The position numbers and the translations under genes are program-made. Shown one piece after another: positions 22,100 through 32,457 of a stretch of 64,000 bases of DNA; the stretch's first letter is position 1, and every line of letters starts with the position of its first letter. The notes below the pieces were generated by a model. The model was not told the DNA's origin. It was given only the letters and a program-made list of their open reading frames with translations, and did no database searches. Source of the DNA: Ampelomyces quisqualis (taxonomy: Eukaryota; Ascomycota; Dothideomycetes; Pleosporales; Phaeosphaeriaceae); assembly GCA_018398575.1 (NCBI GenBank), contig JAGTXZ010000002.1, positions 1,366,501 through 1,430,500 of the forward strand. The letters run 5' to 3'.

Positions 22100-22877
22100 G
22101 TATATTTTTGCCCTCTTTATACTTATTGCCTCCCTCTAACTTAATAATCTTTTAAATGTAAATTAGGATCTATTTAATCTAGCCCTGTATCTTCTCTTAA
22201 GGCAGCTTATTCTAACACTATTCCTATGCCTAGATAGCCTAAGGTCTACTCTTTAGTGCTCCTTTCTTTGTTATAGATCTCTTTATCTAAAACTAGCAAG
22301 GCTTAATAGCGTTTAAGTTAGGTAAATTACTATACTAAAGGAGCTGTGCTACCTTCTCCTAACTATATACAATCTGTTAAACGTAGTAGCTATAAGTAGG
22401 TGCTTTATCCTCTTAAATAAGAGTACCTAGCTAGTCTTTTATACACTCCTTAGCAAATAGAATTAACTTTAGCTTTATAATAATTAACTAGTAACGCTAC
22501 TAGTTAATACCAGAGCCTTTGCCTTGTGTTAACTTACTATACTTTTAATTCTATTTCTATTCAGGTTTCTTGCCTAGCTTTATACGTAAACTAAGCCTCT
22601 CTATTCTTATTTTAAGCTTCTACTTCTCTTTTATTAAAGGTTCTAACTCTTTATTTAATTAATTAATCTTTTGTATTACTTGTTCCTTCTCTTGCTTTGT
22701 TTTAGGCGTCTAACAGTAATAAGGTCCTTTCTTTTTATATGTAAAATAACCCTAAAACATAAACTTAGAATAGCCCTTCTATCTCTTACGTATACAGCTC
22801 TTAACAACAGCCTTAGTACTCTTTCTCTAGATCCTATACTCTTTACGTTAGTGAAGGAGTACAACAGTAGTCTTATC
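22100..22877 (-). pseudogene. Tc1/mariner transposase, C-terminal part
   Basis: Read on the minus strand from 22877. The frame resumes with SDKTTVVLLH, corresponding to the family's SDETSVVLLHR, then YSKFMF and further on the DDE-domain text DKAPTYSYY (family DNAPAH) and NLPNLNAIKPC (family NSPDLNAIEP), ending near KLEGGNKYKEG. Many Trp, Gln and Arg codons are now stops and Glu/Asp are now Lys/Asn, the changes expected from RIP. The N-terminal part is on the far side of the gypsy element. Confidence 0.85.
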
Positions 22878-23135
22878 TGTAATAGGCTACTACCTAGTTA
22901 GTCCTTAGTTACAGAAAAACCTTAGCTTACTAAACTAGAACACCAAAAAGGTTCCAAACTAGAACGCTAAAAATCCTCTGGGCTAGAACACTAAAAACAG
23001 TTCTAAACCAGAGCGCCTAAACCCTCTAGTCTAAACTACCTTAGGACTATAAAAACCTTCTAGGTAGCAATTAGGATAGGTTACAAATTTACATCTTTAT
23101 TTCCTAGCATCTACTCTTAGGGTCTACTCCTTACA
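22878..23135 (+). repeat. 5' LTR of the gypsy element
   Basis: 258 bp, starting TGTAATAGGC and ending CCTTACA. It aligns without gaps to 30748-31005; the differences I can see are transitions. Confidence 0.92.
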
Positions 23136-23199
23136 ATTAAATTTATTAAACCTAACTAGGCTAAAGAGCTATTAGTAACCTCTAGCATAAAACAAGTAA

Positions 23200-26100
23200 C
23201 TGTTTCTATAACAGTATAAGATATAATAGTACAAGCTATCTAGATAAGACGTAACAGTGTCCCTAAGTTAGTTATTAAGGACAAGTTTAATTAGATAATT
23301 ATTAATAACTTCCTAGACCTAGAGGAACAACAGATTAAGAAATAATTACTGTTAAACAGCCTTAAGGAAACGCCTACCTAGCAAGAAGTATATAACTCTC
23401 TAGTAGCTAGACCCTCTAACAATAAGAAAGGAAAGTCCTCTATAAGCGTAGATCTAGACTTAGTATTGCTAGTAAGAAATCTACAGGAACAAGTTGCAAG
23501 GCTTACAGCCTAATTAACCCTAGAAACTTCTAGCTTTATACAGACCCTTTTAGAAAGCTTCCTCCTACCTTAGAAGACTTATAAAGTCTCTAACCTAGAA
23601 GCGTACAAAAGAAATTAAAAAGATTACTACATCTTTAAGGCCTAAATAAAGTACAAACTAGAACATAATAGTGCAAAACTAGGCTCTTAAGCAGGCTATA
23701 TCTTTAACTACCTTAAGAGGTTAGTAGCTAGTATAGCTCTATCTTAGGTAACCTAGAACCTCTAAGGCTCTGCAGAAGAACTTTAGGACTTCTTAGACAG
23801 CTAATTTAGTAACAAGCTACACAACAAAAGATTATAAAGAAGACTCTAAATAATCTAACAAAATAAGTCTTCTTTCTAGAGCTTTAATATAGAGTTTATA
23901 AGGCTAGCCTATAATGCAGGTAAAGAAGACAATAAAGCAAACCTAAAAACAAGGTACCTAAGCGCTATCTAGCTAGACCTACAAGACAGGATAATCTCTA
24001 TAAAGACTAAACCTAAATAGAGAATCTATAACCTTATAGACAGAGTAGCAATTATTAAAGAAAACTTATACAAGGCAAAACTTAGTAGCAAGTACACTAA
24101 AAGACAGAACGTTAGGAAACCTATAGATTAGGAACCTATAAGAGGACATTCTAAGAAAACTAAGAGAAAATCCTTTAAAAAGAAGAAAGCTAAGTAGGCT
24201 ACTATAGAAGAGTAGTCCTACTAGAGACAAAACAACTTATGCCTCTACTATAGTAAGTTAGGACACTACGCTAGTAAATGCAAATTATTTTTACCTTTAA
24301 AACCTACTAAGGCTGCAGTAGCTAAGGCATAGGGCAAGGAAGAAGAGAACGCGTTAAAAGACACTCTAAGCTTAGAAAACAAGTAACTTCTGTCTAAAGG
24401 CATAAACAAGAGTATAGTAACACAACACTAAAAAAAGATAAGAGATTTTAATAATTCTAAAAGAAATAGCTAGACAGAAAACTTATTACTATACACACTA
24501 TTGTTAATAAAACAACAGTTACTTCTATAATAATTAACACTAGGTGTCTTACTTACGCTATAACCTTAACTAAGTTTATCTATAAGAATAAGTTAGAGCG
24601 TAAGTTAATAGCCTTAAGAGAAATTATTAGGATTACTAGAGCCTAGTCTTAGATAAAGACAGCTGTCTAGATACGCATTAATATTAATAAGCATAAGAAG
24701 ACACTATAGGCCTATAAACTAGATAGAGACAAAGAATACAACCTAGTCTTAAGTTAACTATAGATAAACTAGTATAATGTTACTATTGCACTAGTAAAGA
24801 AATTAATATACATCTACTCTACTTAGACGTAAGTAAGAAGTTAGAAGAGAAAGAAACTCTTCTTACTATAGAGCATTATAGTAGCTGCGTACTCTGCCTA
24901 GCTATAATAGGGCTAGAAAGACAAATCTATTTACCTTTACACTGCGTTAATAGTAGACATCTAAAAGGCTCTAAAAACTAAGCCCTAAGTAGACCCTAGG
25001 TTAGTGCTCTTAGATTACCTAAAAGAGGAATACAAAACCTTCCTACGCAAGAAAGTAGACTAACTTCCTCTAGTAAAGAGACCTACTATTAATTATTCTA
25101 TTAAGCTAGTAGAAAAAGATAGAAAGACTATAAAAGTGCTATAAGGCCTACTATACAGCATGTTAAGAGAAGAACTCTTTATGCTCTAAAAAGAGCTTAC
25201 TTTGTACCTAAACTGTAGCTTTATACAAGTAAGCTAGTTAAGCGCCTTAGCACTAGTCCTATTTATAAAGAAGCTAGAGAGGGGCCTATAGTTCTGTGTA
25301 GATTACTAGGCCCTTAACGCAATTACAAGAAAGGACTAATATCTGCTCCTACTTATCTAAGAGACCTTAGCCTAGATTGCTAAAGCTAAATAGTTTACTA
25401 AAGTAGATATTATCTAAGCTTTCTATAAGATTAGGATTGCTAAAGAAGATAAATAGAAGATAGCCTTCTAGACGCGCTTTAGCTTCTATAAGTAGCTTGT
25501 AACACCCTTTAGACTTGCAAACGCTCTAAGTACGTTCTAGAGATATATTAATTAGACACTACAAGAACACCTAGATAACTTCTATTTAGCCTATATAGAC
25601 AACGTGTTAATATACACAAGTAGGTCTAAGGCAGACTATAAGAAAAAGGTAAAGCAAGTAATCTAGAAACTTAGGGCAGCAGAGTTACACCTTAATGTAA
25701 AGAAAAGTAAGTTTAGCGTAAAGAAGACTAAATACCTTAGATTTATTATTAAGGCTAAGAAAGAAATAAGCATAGACTCTAAGAAAGTAGCTGCTATACG
25801 TTTCTAGAAGCCCCCTAAGACAGTTAAAGAAGTCTAGAGTTTTGTTAGCTTTGCTAACTTCTACTAACAGTTTATAAAAGACTTCTTAGAACTAGCTACC
25901 TTACTAACTAGGCTGACTAGAAAAGGCGTAGCCTTCTACTAGGGCCCTAAACAATAGATGTCCTTTAATAAGCTAAAGAAAGCTTTTATAGCAAAACTAT
26001 CCCTAGTAAACTTTAATATAGAGTTAGAGATAGTAGTAGAATATAACACTTTAAGATAGTTAACTAGAAAGGTGCTGTCTTAATACAGCAGGGACAGACG

Positions 26101-28680
26101 CTTCTAGGCTGTAGCTTACTACTTAGTAAAGAATACAGTAGTAGAAGCTAACTACACTATTTATAACAAGAAGCTATTAGCTATAGTTAAGTGCTTAGAG
26201 TAGTAGAGAACTAAACTTTAGAGAGTAAAGTATTTTACTATGCTTACAGACTACAAGAACCTAGAATACTTTACTACTACATAACTACTAACAGAAAAAT
26301 ATATCTGCTAGGTAGAGTTTCTTAGTACGTTTAATGTTAGATTCTAATACTGCCTAGAAAACGTTAACAGTAGAGTAAATACCCTTTCTAGAAAAGAATA
26401 AGATCTTTCTTAAGGAAGAGTAGATACGCAGGTACAGTCTTAGACCTTCTAATTATTTACTTCTACTTTAGAAACTAAAGATAAAGAAGACCTAGTACTT
26501 ACTACTTTCTTTACAGCTTAGTAGGGGAATACACTATAACAAAGAGAGAAAGAAACAGAGTAGCTCTAAAACATACTTATAGACAAAGATACTATATTAA
26601 CTACTTCTCTTGCAGTCTAGTAGAGGAATGCACTGTAACAAGAGAAGAAAAAGACAGAGTAGCTCTAAAACGTGCTTATAGACAAAGACGCTACGTTAAC
26701 TACTTCTCTTGCAGCCTAGTAGAAAGATGCACTATAATAGAAAAAGAAGGAGATAAAGTAGCTCTAAAACGTGCTTATAAATAAAGATACTACGTTAACT
26801 ACTTCTCTTGCAGCCTAGCAGAGAGATACACTATAATAGAAGAAGGAAGAGATAGAGTAGCTCTAAAACGTACTTACAGACAAAGACGCTGCGTTAAGAA
26901 AAAGAGACGTTACTTAAAGCTAGAATACTAAAAATTACTCTACAGTTAGAAAAGAAGTACTCTAAAACATGCTTGCAGACAAAGACGCTGCGTTAAGGGA
27001 GAGGAACGTTGCCTATAACTAAGGTGCTAAGAAGCCTTCTATAGCAAGAGACGCTCTAGACGCTACTAAAAGAACTATAGTACTATGCAAGACTACGCCT
27101 AGGCAAAGTCCTTACATAAGCAAACGCCCTAAAAGACTAATAGAGCCTGCTATTAAGGAATTATAGGAATAGGCTATCTATACAGATAAAGCCTACTAAT
27201 TAGTAGTTAACACTATTAGGACAAGATAGCAAAAATTCCCTTCTTATCTAAGCCTAAAAGTTTCTCTAGCAGAGTGTAGCTTAAATAACTTAGGACACCT
27301 ACTCTATAAGAAGCGCAAATAGGTGCTAGAATGCGCAAACCTATAAACTTACATTATCTTAGAAGTATATAATTCTCTAATTACTAGGTACCTAGGTAAA
27401 AAAAATATATACGCAATATTAGTAAGAAATTACTTTTGGCCTAGAATATTCTTAAGCATCTAGTAGTTTATTTAGAACTGCGCAGTATATAGTAAGATAA
27501 AGCCCTAGCAGGAACTTAAACAAGAACTACTACGCCTACTCCTACTTCTAGTCTAAATATAGAAGGAATTGTTAGTAGACTTTATTATAGGCCTTCTACT
27601 AAGCTACAAAATGTTATACCTTATAGTAGTTACTAACTAGCTAAGTAAGAACGCAGTGCTTGTGCCTATTCTAGACCTAGAAGTTTCTACTATAGTTAAG
27701 GCATTTATTAAACAGGTAGTTATATACTACTAGCTTTTAGACGCTATAGTGTCTAACAGAGAGTTATAATTTGTAAGCAAATTCTAGTCTTTACTCTGCA
27801 ATAAGCTTAGGATACAAAGAAGAGTCTTAACAGTATACTACCTCTAGATAGATAGTGCTACAGAACAAATAAATAGTATAGTAGAAGCCTACTTAAGGGC
27901 TTTTGTAAACTAGGACTAGTTAAACTAGGCTACTCTATGCCTACTAGCACAAATTGCAATAGCTAGACAAAATGCAGCGTCTATAAGCGTTAGCCTATTC
28001 TTCTTCTAGCATAGGTACAACACAGACCCTATTTAGTTAGACCTAGAATAGACTATAGAGAACTAGCACTAGTCTAGTAACAATAAAAAGGCTACTGCTA
28101 AAGCAATAGTAACTAAGATAAAAGAAATAATAGACTATGTATAAGCAAAGATAGTAGAAGCACAACAAAAATAGAAACACTAGGCTAATTGTTATAGATA
28201 GGAAGCTCTAAAACTTTGTGTAAAAGACAAAGTATAGCTCTAGTACAGTTACTTTATATCTAACAAAAGACCTTTAAAAAAGCTAGATTAGAAAAATAGG
28301 AAATACACAGTTATAAAGGTTATCTTCCTACACGTTATAGAGCTAAGCGTGCCCCCTAGGGTGCACCTAAGGTTCTACGTTAACTACCTCTAGCTTAATG
28401 CAGGTAATCTACTTCTACACTAGAAGTCTAATAACTAGCAACTAGAAGTAATAATAGAGAATAAAGACGTAACTAATAATAAGTTTCTTATTAACTATAT
28501 CTTTACAGAACAGTAGAAGAAGAAAGGGCAAGGCATACAGCTATAGTACCTTATAAAATAGGTAAGATATATAGAACTAACATAGGAACTATAAGCAAAT
28601 ATTGCTAACACTATAGCCCTTGCTAAATAGCTAGACAAAACTAGAATAGAACAAGACTTAAATAGGCTGTTAGTAAAGCG
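23200..28680 (+). pseudogene. gypsy gag-pol remnant
   Basis: Coordinates are approximate. Gag-like text runs from about 23.2 to 24.4 kb and ends in a zinc knuckle at 24240-24281 (CLYYSKLGHYASKC, where the second Cys has become Tyr). Reverse transcriptase shows FTKVD at about 25395 and the active site at 25592-25603 as YIDN instead of YIDD. RNase H lies near 26.1-26.4 kb (ANYTIYNKKLLAIVKCLE, then LTDYKNLEYF). Integrase runs from about 27.3 to 28.1 kb (NYFWPR, DFIIGLLLSYK, IVSNREL). A chromodomain-like segment is near 28.45-28.64 kb (YLIK and following). It cannot be translated. Confidence 0.88.
26520..27000 (+). repeat. 99-bp tandem repeat inside pol
   Basis: The block TAGCTCTAAAAC recurs at 26561, 26660, 26759 and 26858, exactly 99 bp apart, with a degenerate fifth copy near 26957. 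The unit is 33 codons, so the array stays in frame. It lies between RNase H and integrase. Confidence 0.93.
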
Positions 28681-28689
28681 CCTACCTTT

Positions 28690-30747
28690 CTTAACTACCA
28701 AATAAAACATATTAGAGAAGAATAGAAAAAGAGGAGAGGAATTATAGATACGCATAACAAGTATAAAAAAAGATAACAGCGTTATACATAGAAGAGACTA
28801 GAGGAAAAAGGATAAACTTAGGACAAGCACAAAGAGAACCTAAGGCATAGAAAATAATATAGTAGCGCAATTAGTTATATTTAAGAGTAATACTTAACGC
28901 TAGGAAATAACTAATAGGAGGTATGCAAGGATGCTGTAATAGACAGAGCCTAAGACTAGGAGCACTAGTAGAGGGCAGAGAAGGAAGAAGATGCCTACAT
29001 CTATTCTATTAGCTAACCTGCAACTACTCTAGCTAGTTAACAGCTAGAATATAACTAGTAGTTAACAGTCTCTAGGCTCTAGATATAAAAAACCTAAATA
29101 CTAAATAAGAGAACTAACGCAACAATCCTACTAAGCGCCTAGAATAACCTAGGAACAAAAAGAGAAGAGTTTAGAAGCTTAGTATTAACAGATTAATAGC
29201 TAAAGAATATAAAAAGAAGAGCCTAGATTGTCTCTAGATATTTAGCTACTTAAGCTAGGCAACAGCTAGTTAAGACACAGCGTAGCACAAATCTTTAGAG
29301 GGCCTAGAAAAACCTAAAAGAGAGGTATAAAATTCTAGTATTAGGACTGCGCTAGACTATAAAGGCTAGCAAGAATATTAGCGTACGCAGGAGAGGTACA
29401 GCTACAAGAATCTATAAGCCTAAGACATAGAGTGCAACATCTATTCTAATACATAAGCAGTATTAAGGAATATAAGACTAGTTTTACAAGGTCTAGACTT
29501 AGTAATAGGACAAAGGTAAGAACTATAATAGAAAGTCTATTACTATAGAAATTACCTACAGGCGCTATACAGAAACTATAGCAAGGCTACTACACACTAG
29601 AGCCTACCTCTCTACTGTTAGAAGGCGTAATAGTTGCTATTGCTAAATAATTAGTCTTAGCCTACACCTTTGCGTTATATGTAGGCTTCTTATAGATATT
29701 AGACTCTATTATATTAAGGTAATAGAGCAGCCTATTAGTAGTACAAAGGGCGTTGCTAACGTAAAAAACCTAGAAGCCTATGCTAGAGATCTGTATATTG
29801 TGCTCTTTGGCCTAATTAAATGTTAGTAAAATGTACAGAAACGCTGCAAGAGAATAAACTCTAGCAGAAAAGAAATAAATTAAAAACAACTTATATTAGT
29901 ATAGAGCTACTATACGCTAGCGCTAACATTATTAAGCTTGCAGATAATAGTATTCTACTTAACAAGAAGCTGCTAGAAGAGCTAGCAGATATCTACTAGG
30001 ATATTAACCTTGTTAACCTTGCGCGTTAGACTCTAGTAGCTAGACTTGTTACTACTATAAGACTTTGCCTAAGCAGCTCTAAGCTTGTTAATAAAGTTAG
30101 ATTAGAGACTAGTAATTGTATGCTGCGTTAACAGCTACTTAACCTTAGGATTGCAAGCAAGCGCGTTACAAAGCAAGATAACTATAATCTTAAGGTAATT
30201 GTTAATTTAGGAAGCTATTAGAATTAACCTAGGAAGTAAGAGAATATAGTAGTTAACTTACAGGCCTACACGTAATATAAGCGTTCTTACACTAAAAGTA
30301 AGTGCTCTTACTACAAGTAATCTTGCACTTAGACTTATTACTCTTAAGCTAAGTAATAGCACAGCCTAAACAACATAGTAAGTTAAGCTTAGCTTTAACA
30401 ATAATATCTAGTCTGTCCTATTACTAGTTAGTAACATACCTAGACCTAAATTAGCGCCTTAGATGTAAAACTTATAATAGAAAGGTTAGCAGTACAACGC
30501 TTAGCTAGAGAACTGTAAGAAGTGCGTAGGCTTAGCATCTTTACAGATAATAGCATAGGCAAAAGAGATGCGTAGGCTAATAAGAAGGGTAACGCGTAAG
30601 CAATATATACAGAAGGCAAAGCTAATATAGTATATAGTACTACCTAAAAAGAGAAGTAAAGGTGCAGAACAATAGATCTAAGTAGAGTATTTTTGTTTTA
30701 ATGTTTGCGCAGGTCTAAGCGCGCCTAGCGCTAGAGCAGGGGGATTA
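28690..30747 (+). other. Extra 2-kb segment between the chromodomain region and the 3' LTR
   Basis: This stretch is RIP-mutated like the rest. From about 29.93 to 30.68 kb one plus-strand frame reads sensibly if TAA/TAG is taken as former Gln (for example VRRLSIFTDNSIGKRDA), which suggests that it once coded for protein. I do not recognise a family. It may be an additional open reading frame of the element. Confidence 0.45.
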
Positions 30748-31005
30748 TATAATAGGCTGCTGCCTAGTTAGTCCTTAGTTACAGAAAAACCTTAGCTTAC
30801 TAAACTAGAACACTAAAAAGGTTCTAAACCAGAACGCTAAAAATCCTCTAGGCTAGAACACTAAAAACAGTTCTAGACTAGAGCGCCTAAACTCCCTAGT
30901 CTAGACTGCCTTAGGACTATAAAAACCTTTTAGGTAGCAATTAGGATAGGTTACAAATTCACGTCTTTATTTCCTGGCATCTACTCTTAGGGTCCGCCCC
31001 TTACA
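30748..31005 (+). repeat. 3' LTR of the gypsy element
   Basis: 258 bp, starting TATAATAGGC (the first G changed to A) and ending CCTTACA, preceded by a purine-rich tract. Confidence 0.92.
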
Positions 31006-31502
31006 TTATTACTCCAAATTACATTCTTCTACTCCTTAAGAGTCTACTCCTAATGCTTAAGGCACTAAGCAAGCCTCTTCTCCTTTATCTTCTTTGTTAA
31101 TCTAGGTTTCCTTGTTAGCTTTGTCCTCTTAAATCTTACTTTTCTAAGCACTCTCTAGACTATAGAAGCTAAGATATCTAGCCTATCTTAACTAAGATCA
31201 CCTGCAATATTAGTACAGGTTTTCTCTTAGCTATATCTATCTCTTCTTACAAGGTTTACAACCTTTTTAAAGGCCTCCTGTTGTTTAGATAGCCTTCTAA
31301 ATCTTAGTGCGTCTTTAACGTGTTTATTCTCTAACTTTAAAGGCCTTATACTAGGATCAAAGCCTCTCTTAATTGCCTTAGCGTATATTAAATTAATTGT
31401 ACGCTTCTAAGCACCTGTGATACTAGTAATCTCATTGTTTGACTTCCTATCAGCCTTGTAGGCTATAATCAAGGCCCAGGTAGCAAGGTTAAAAACAGGC
31501 AT
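31006..31502 (-). pseudogene. Tc1/mariner transposase, N-terminal part
   Basis: Read on the minus strand from the ATG at 31502 (MPVFNLATWALI). It shows the first helix-turn-helix (NNEITSITGA), a second DNA-binding region (KQQEAFKKVVNLVRRDRYS), VQRVLRKVRFKRTKLTRKPR and the end NVIWSN, which is cut at the gypsy target duplication (31006-31010). Stops are scattered at former Gln, Trp and Arg codons. Confidence 0.87.
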
Positions 31503-31612
31503 TGAAGTATTAAACAAAGAGGAGTGAATAGAGGAGAGAGGGGACGTCAGTTACACAAGAAAATATTTGATTCATTATTCGGGCCTTCATTTGGGCCTAT
31601 ACCCATGTATCT

Positions 31613-31674
31613 ACCCCTGTATCTGCTCTGTGCGTTGACTGGGGGGGGGAACAGACTTTTAAAATGCTCCTCCG
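31613..31674. repeat. Right terminal inverted repeat of the Tc1/mariner element
   Basis: The less mutated of the two ends; it keeps a run of nine G where the left end has scattered transitions. Confidence 0.9.
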
Positions 31675-32457
31675 TATTGTATTAAATGTAAAGGATTATA
31701 CGGAGTACAAAAGGTCCCCTTTAGCTGGCGCTAGCAGCGACAACAACGCCTGCAGGAAGAGCGACAGTAAAGGCGAGAGCGACAGCGAGGGGGACAGCAT
31801 ATTGATAGACAAGAATAACACAGAAAATTTGCTGTAGCGCGACTTGTCAAACATAATAGATTTAACAATACGTGTGCAGCTACTCCGTACTTAAAAAAAC
31901 GCTCCTATAACACTAGGTTTTAGTACTAGGTTGCCTTAATCTGATTACAATACAACGCGCAAAAGCTTAGCAATCATTGCCTAGCACCTATTTTACTATA
32001 GTTTGGGATGGCGCGAAGCTACCTAAGCGCTATAGCTTAATTCGGGCAGGGGTGTAGGCAATACTCTGTAGGCTGTACTGTGTACAGCGTCTTCTTGCAT
32101 CCGACGGGTTGAGAGGGTTATTCTGAAACACCTCTTAAGATCTCTTACAACACAACGAGGATCAACAGCTTGTAAGAGATGACCTTCGCTTCATAAAGCG
32201 CCAAATTTATGGGGTAGGCTTCTACTAGCAACTAAGAAGCTTGCGTTGAGCGTAGAGGAGAGCGCATGCCCAGAGTACGGAGTACCTATTACGGAGTAGA
32301 TAGATTCATGTCATTCCGTCGGATGTGCCAAGATGTACGTCCTCTTGTACCCAATGGCCAAGGCTTGGGAAAAGGCCAAAACAATCTGCGTTCTAGATCC
32401 GATAATCTTATGCTTGGTCGTTGCCTTCACGTTGCCTCGGAGTATAGGCTCGGACTA
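31675..32457. other. Right flank of the transposon block, no gene seen
   Basis: About 780 bp. Composition returns towards normal. It contains four copies of the TACGGAGTA/TACTCCGTA motif (31699, 31881, 32276, 32290), the densest cluster in the window. No credible gene. Confidence 0.5.

Larger units (their letters stand above)
22878..31005 (+). mobile_element. Full-length Ty3/gypsy chromovirus-like LTR retrotransposon, RIP-mutated
   Basis: The element is 8.1 kb. Two 258-bp LTRs bound it, the left one starting TGTAA and both ending TTACA. The target duplication is TTATC (22873-22877) against TTATT (31006-31010), one C/T difference. A purine-rich tract (AGAGCAGGGGGA) directly precedes the 3' LTR. 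Inside, in order on the plus strand, are gag with a zinc knuckle, reverse transcriptase, RNase H, integrase and a chromodomain-like segment. RT and RNase H before integrase defines the Ty3/gypsy order. Stops occur every few dozen codons, nearly all TAA or TAG at former Gln or Trp codons. It sits inside the Tc1/mariner transposase. Confidence 0.92.
21783..31674 (-). mobile_element. Tc1/mariner DNA transposon, RIP-mutated and split by a gypsy insertion
   Basis: The ends are 62-bp gapless inverted repeats (21783-21844 and 31613-31674) that differ at 8 positions, all of them C/T or G/A. A TA dinucleotide flanks each end (21781-21782 and 31675-31676), the usual Tc1/mariner target duplication. Removing the inserted gypsy element and one copy of its target duplication leaves about 1.76 kb, a normal size for the superfamily. 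The transposase lies on the minus strand: its N-terminal part is at 31502-31006 and its C-terminal part at 22877-22100. The element no longer has an open frame. Confidence 0.88.

Noticed and set aside
22671..22901. 76-codon plus-strand frame in the AT-rich block
   Set aside because: It lies opposite the Tc1/mariner transposase remnant and reads only low-complexity hydrophobic residues; a by-product of AT richness.
23136..23160. Primer binding site after the 5' LTR
   Set aside because: The sequence after TTACA is too altered by C-to-T change to match any tRNA end with confidence.
28495..28755. 86-codon minus-strand frame resembling a membrane protein
   Set aside because: It is antisense to the chromodomain-like end of the gypsy pol; Phe/Leu/Tyr-rich because the sense strand is A-rich.
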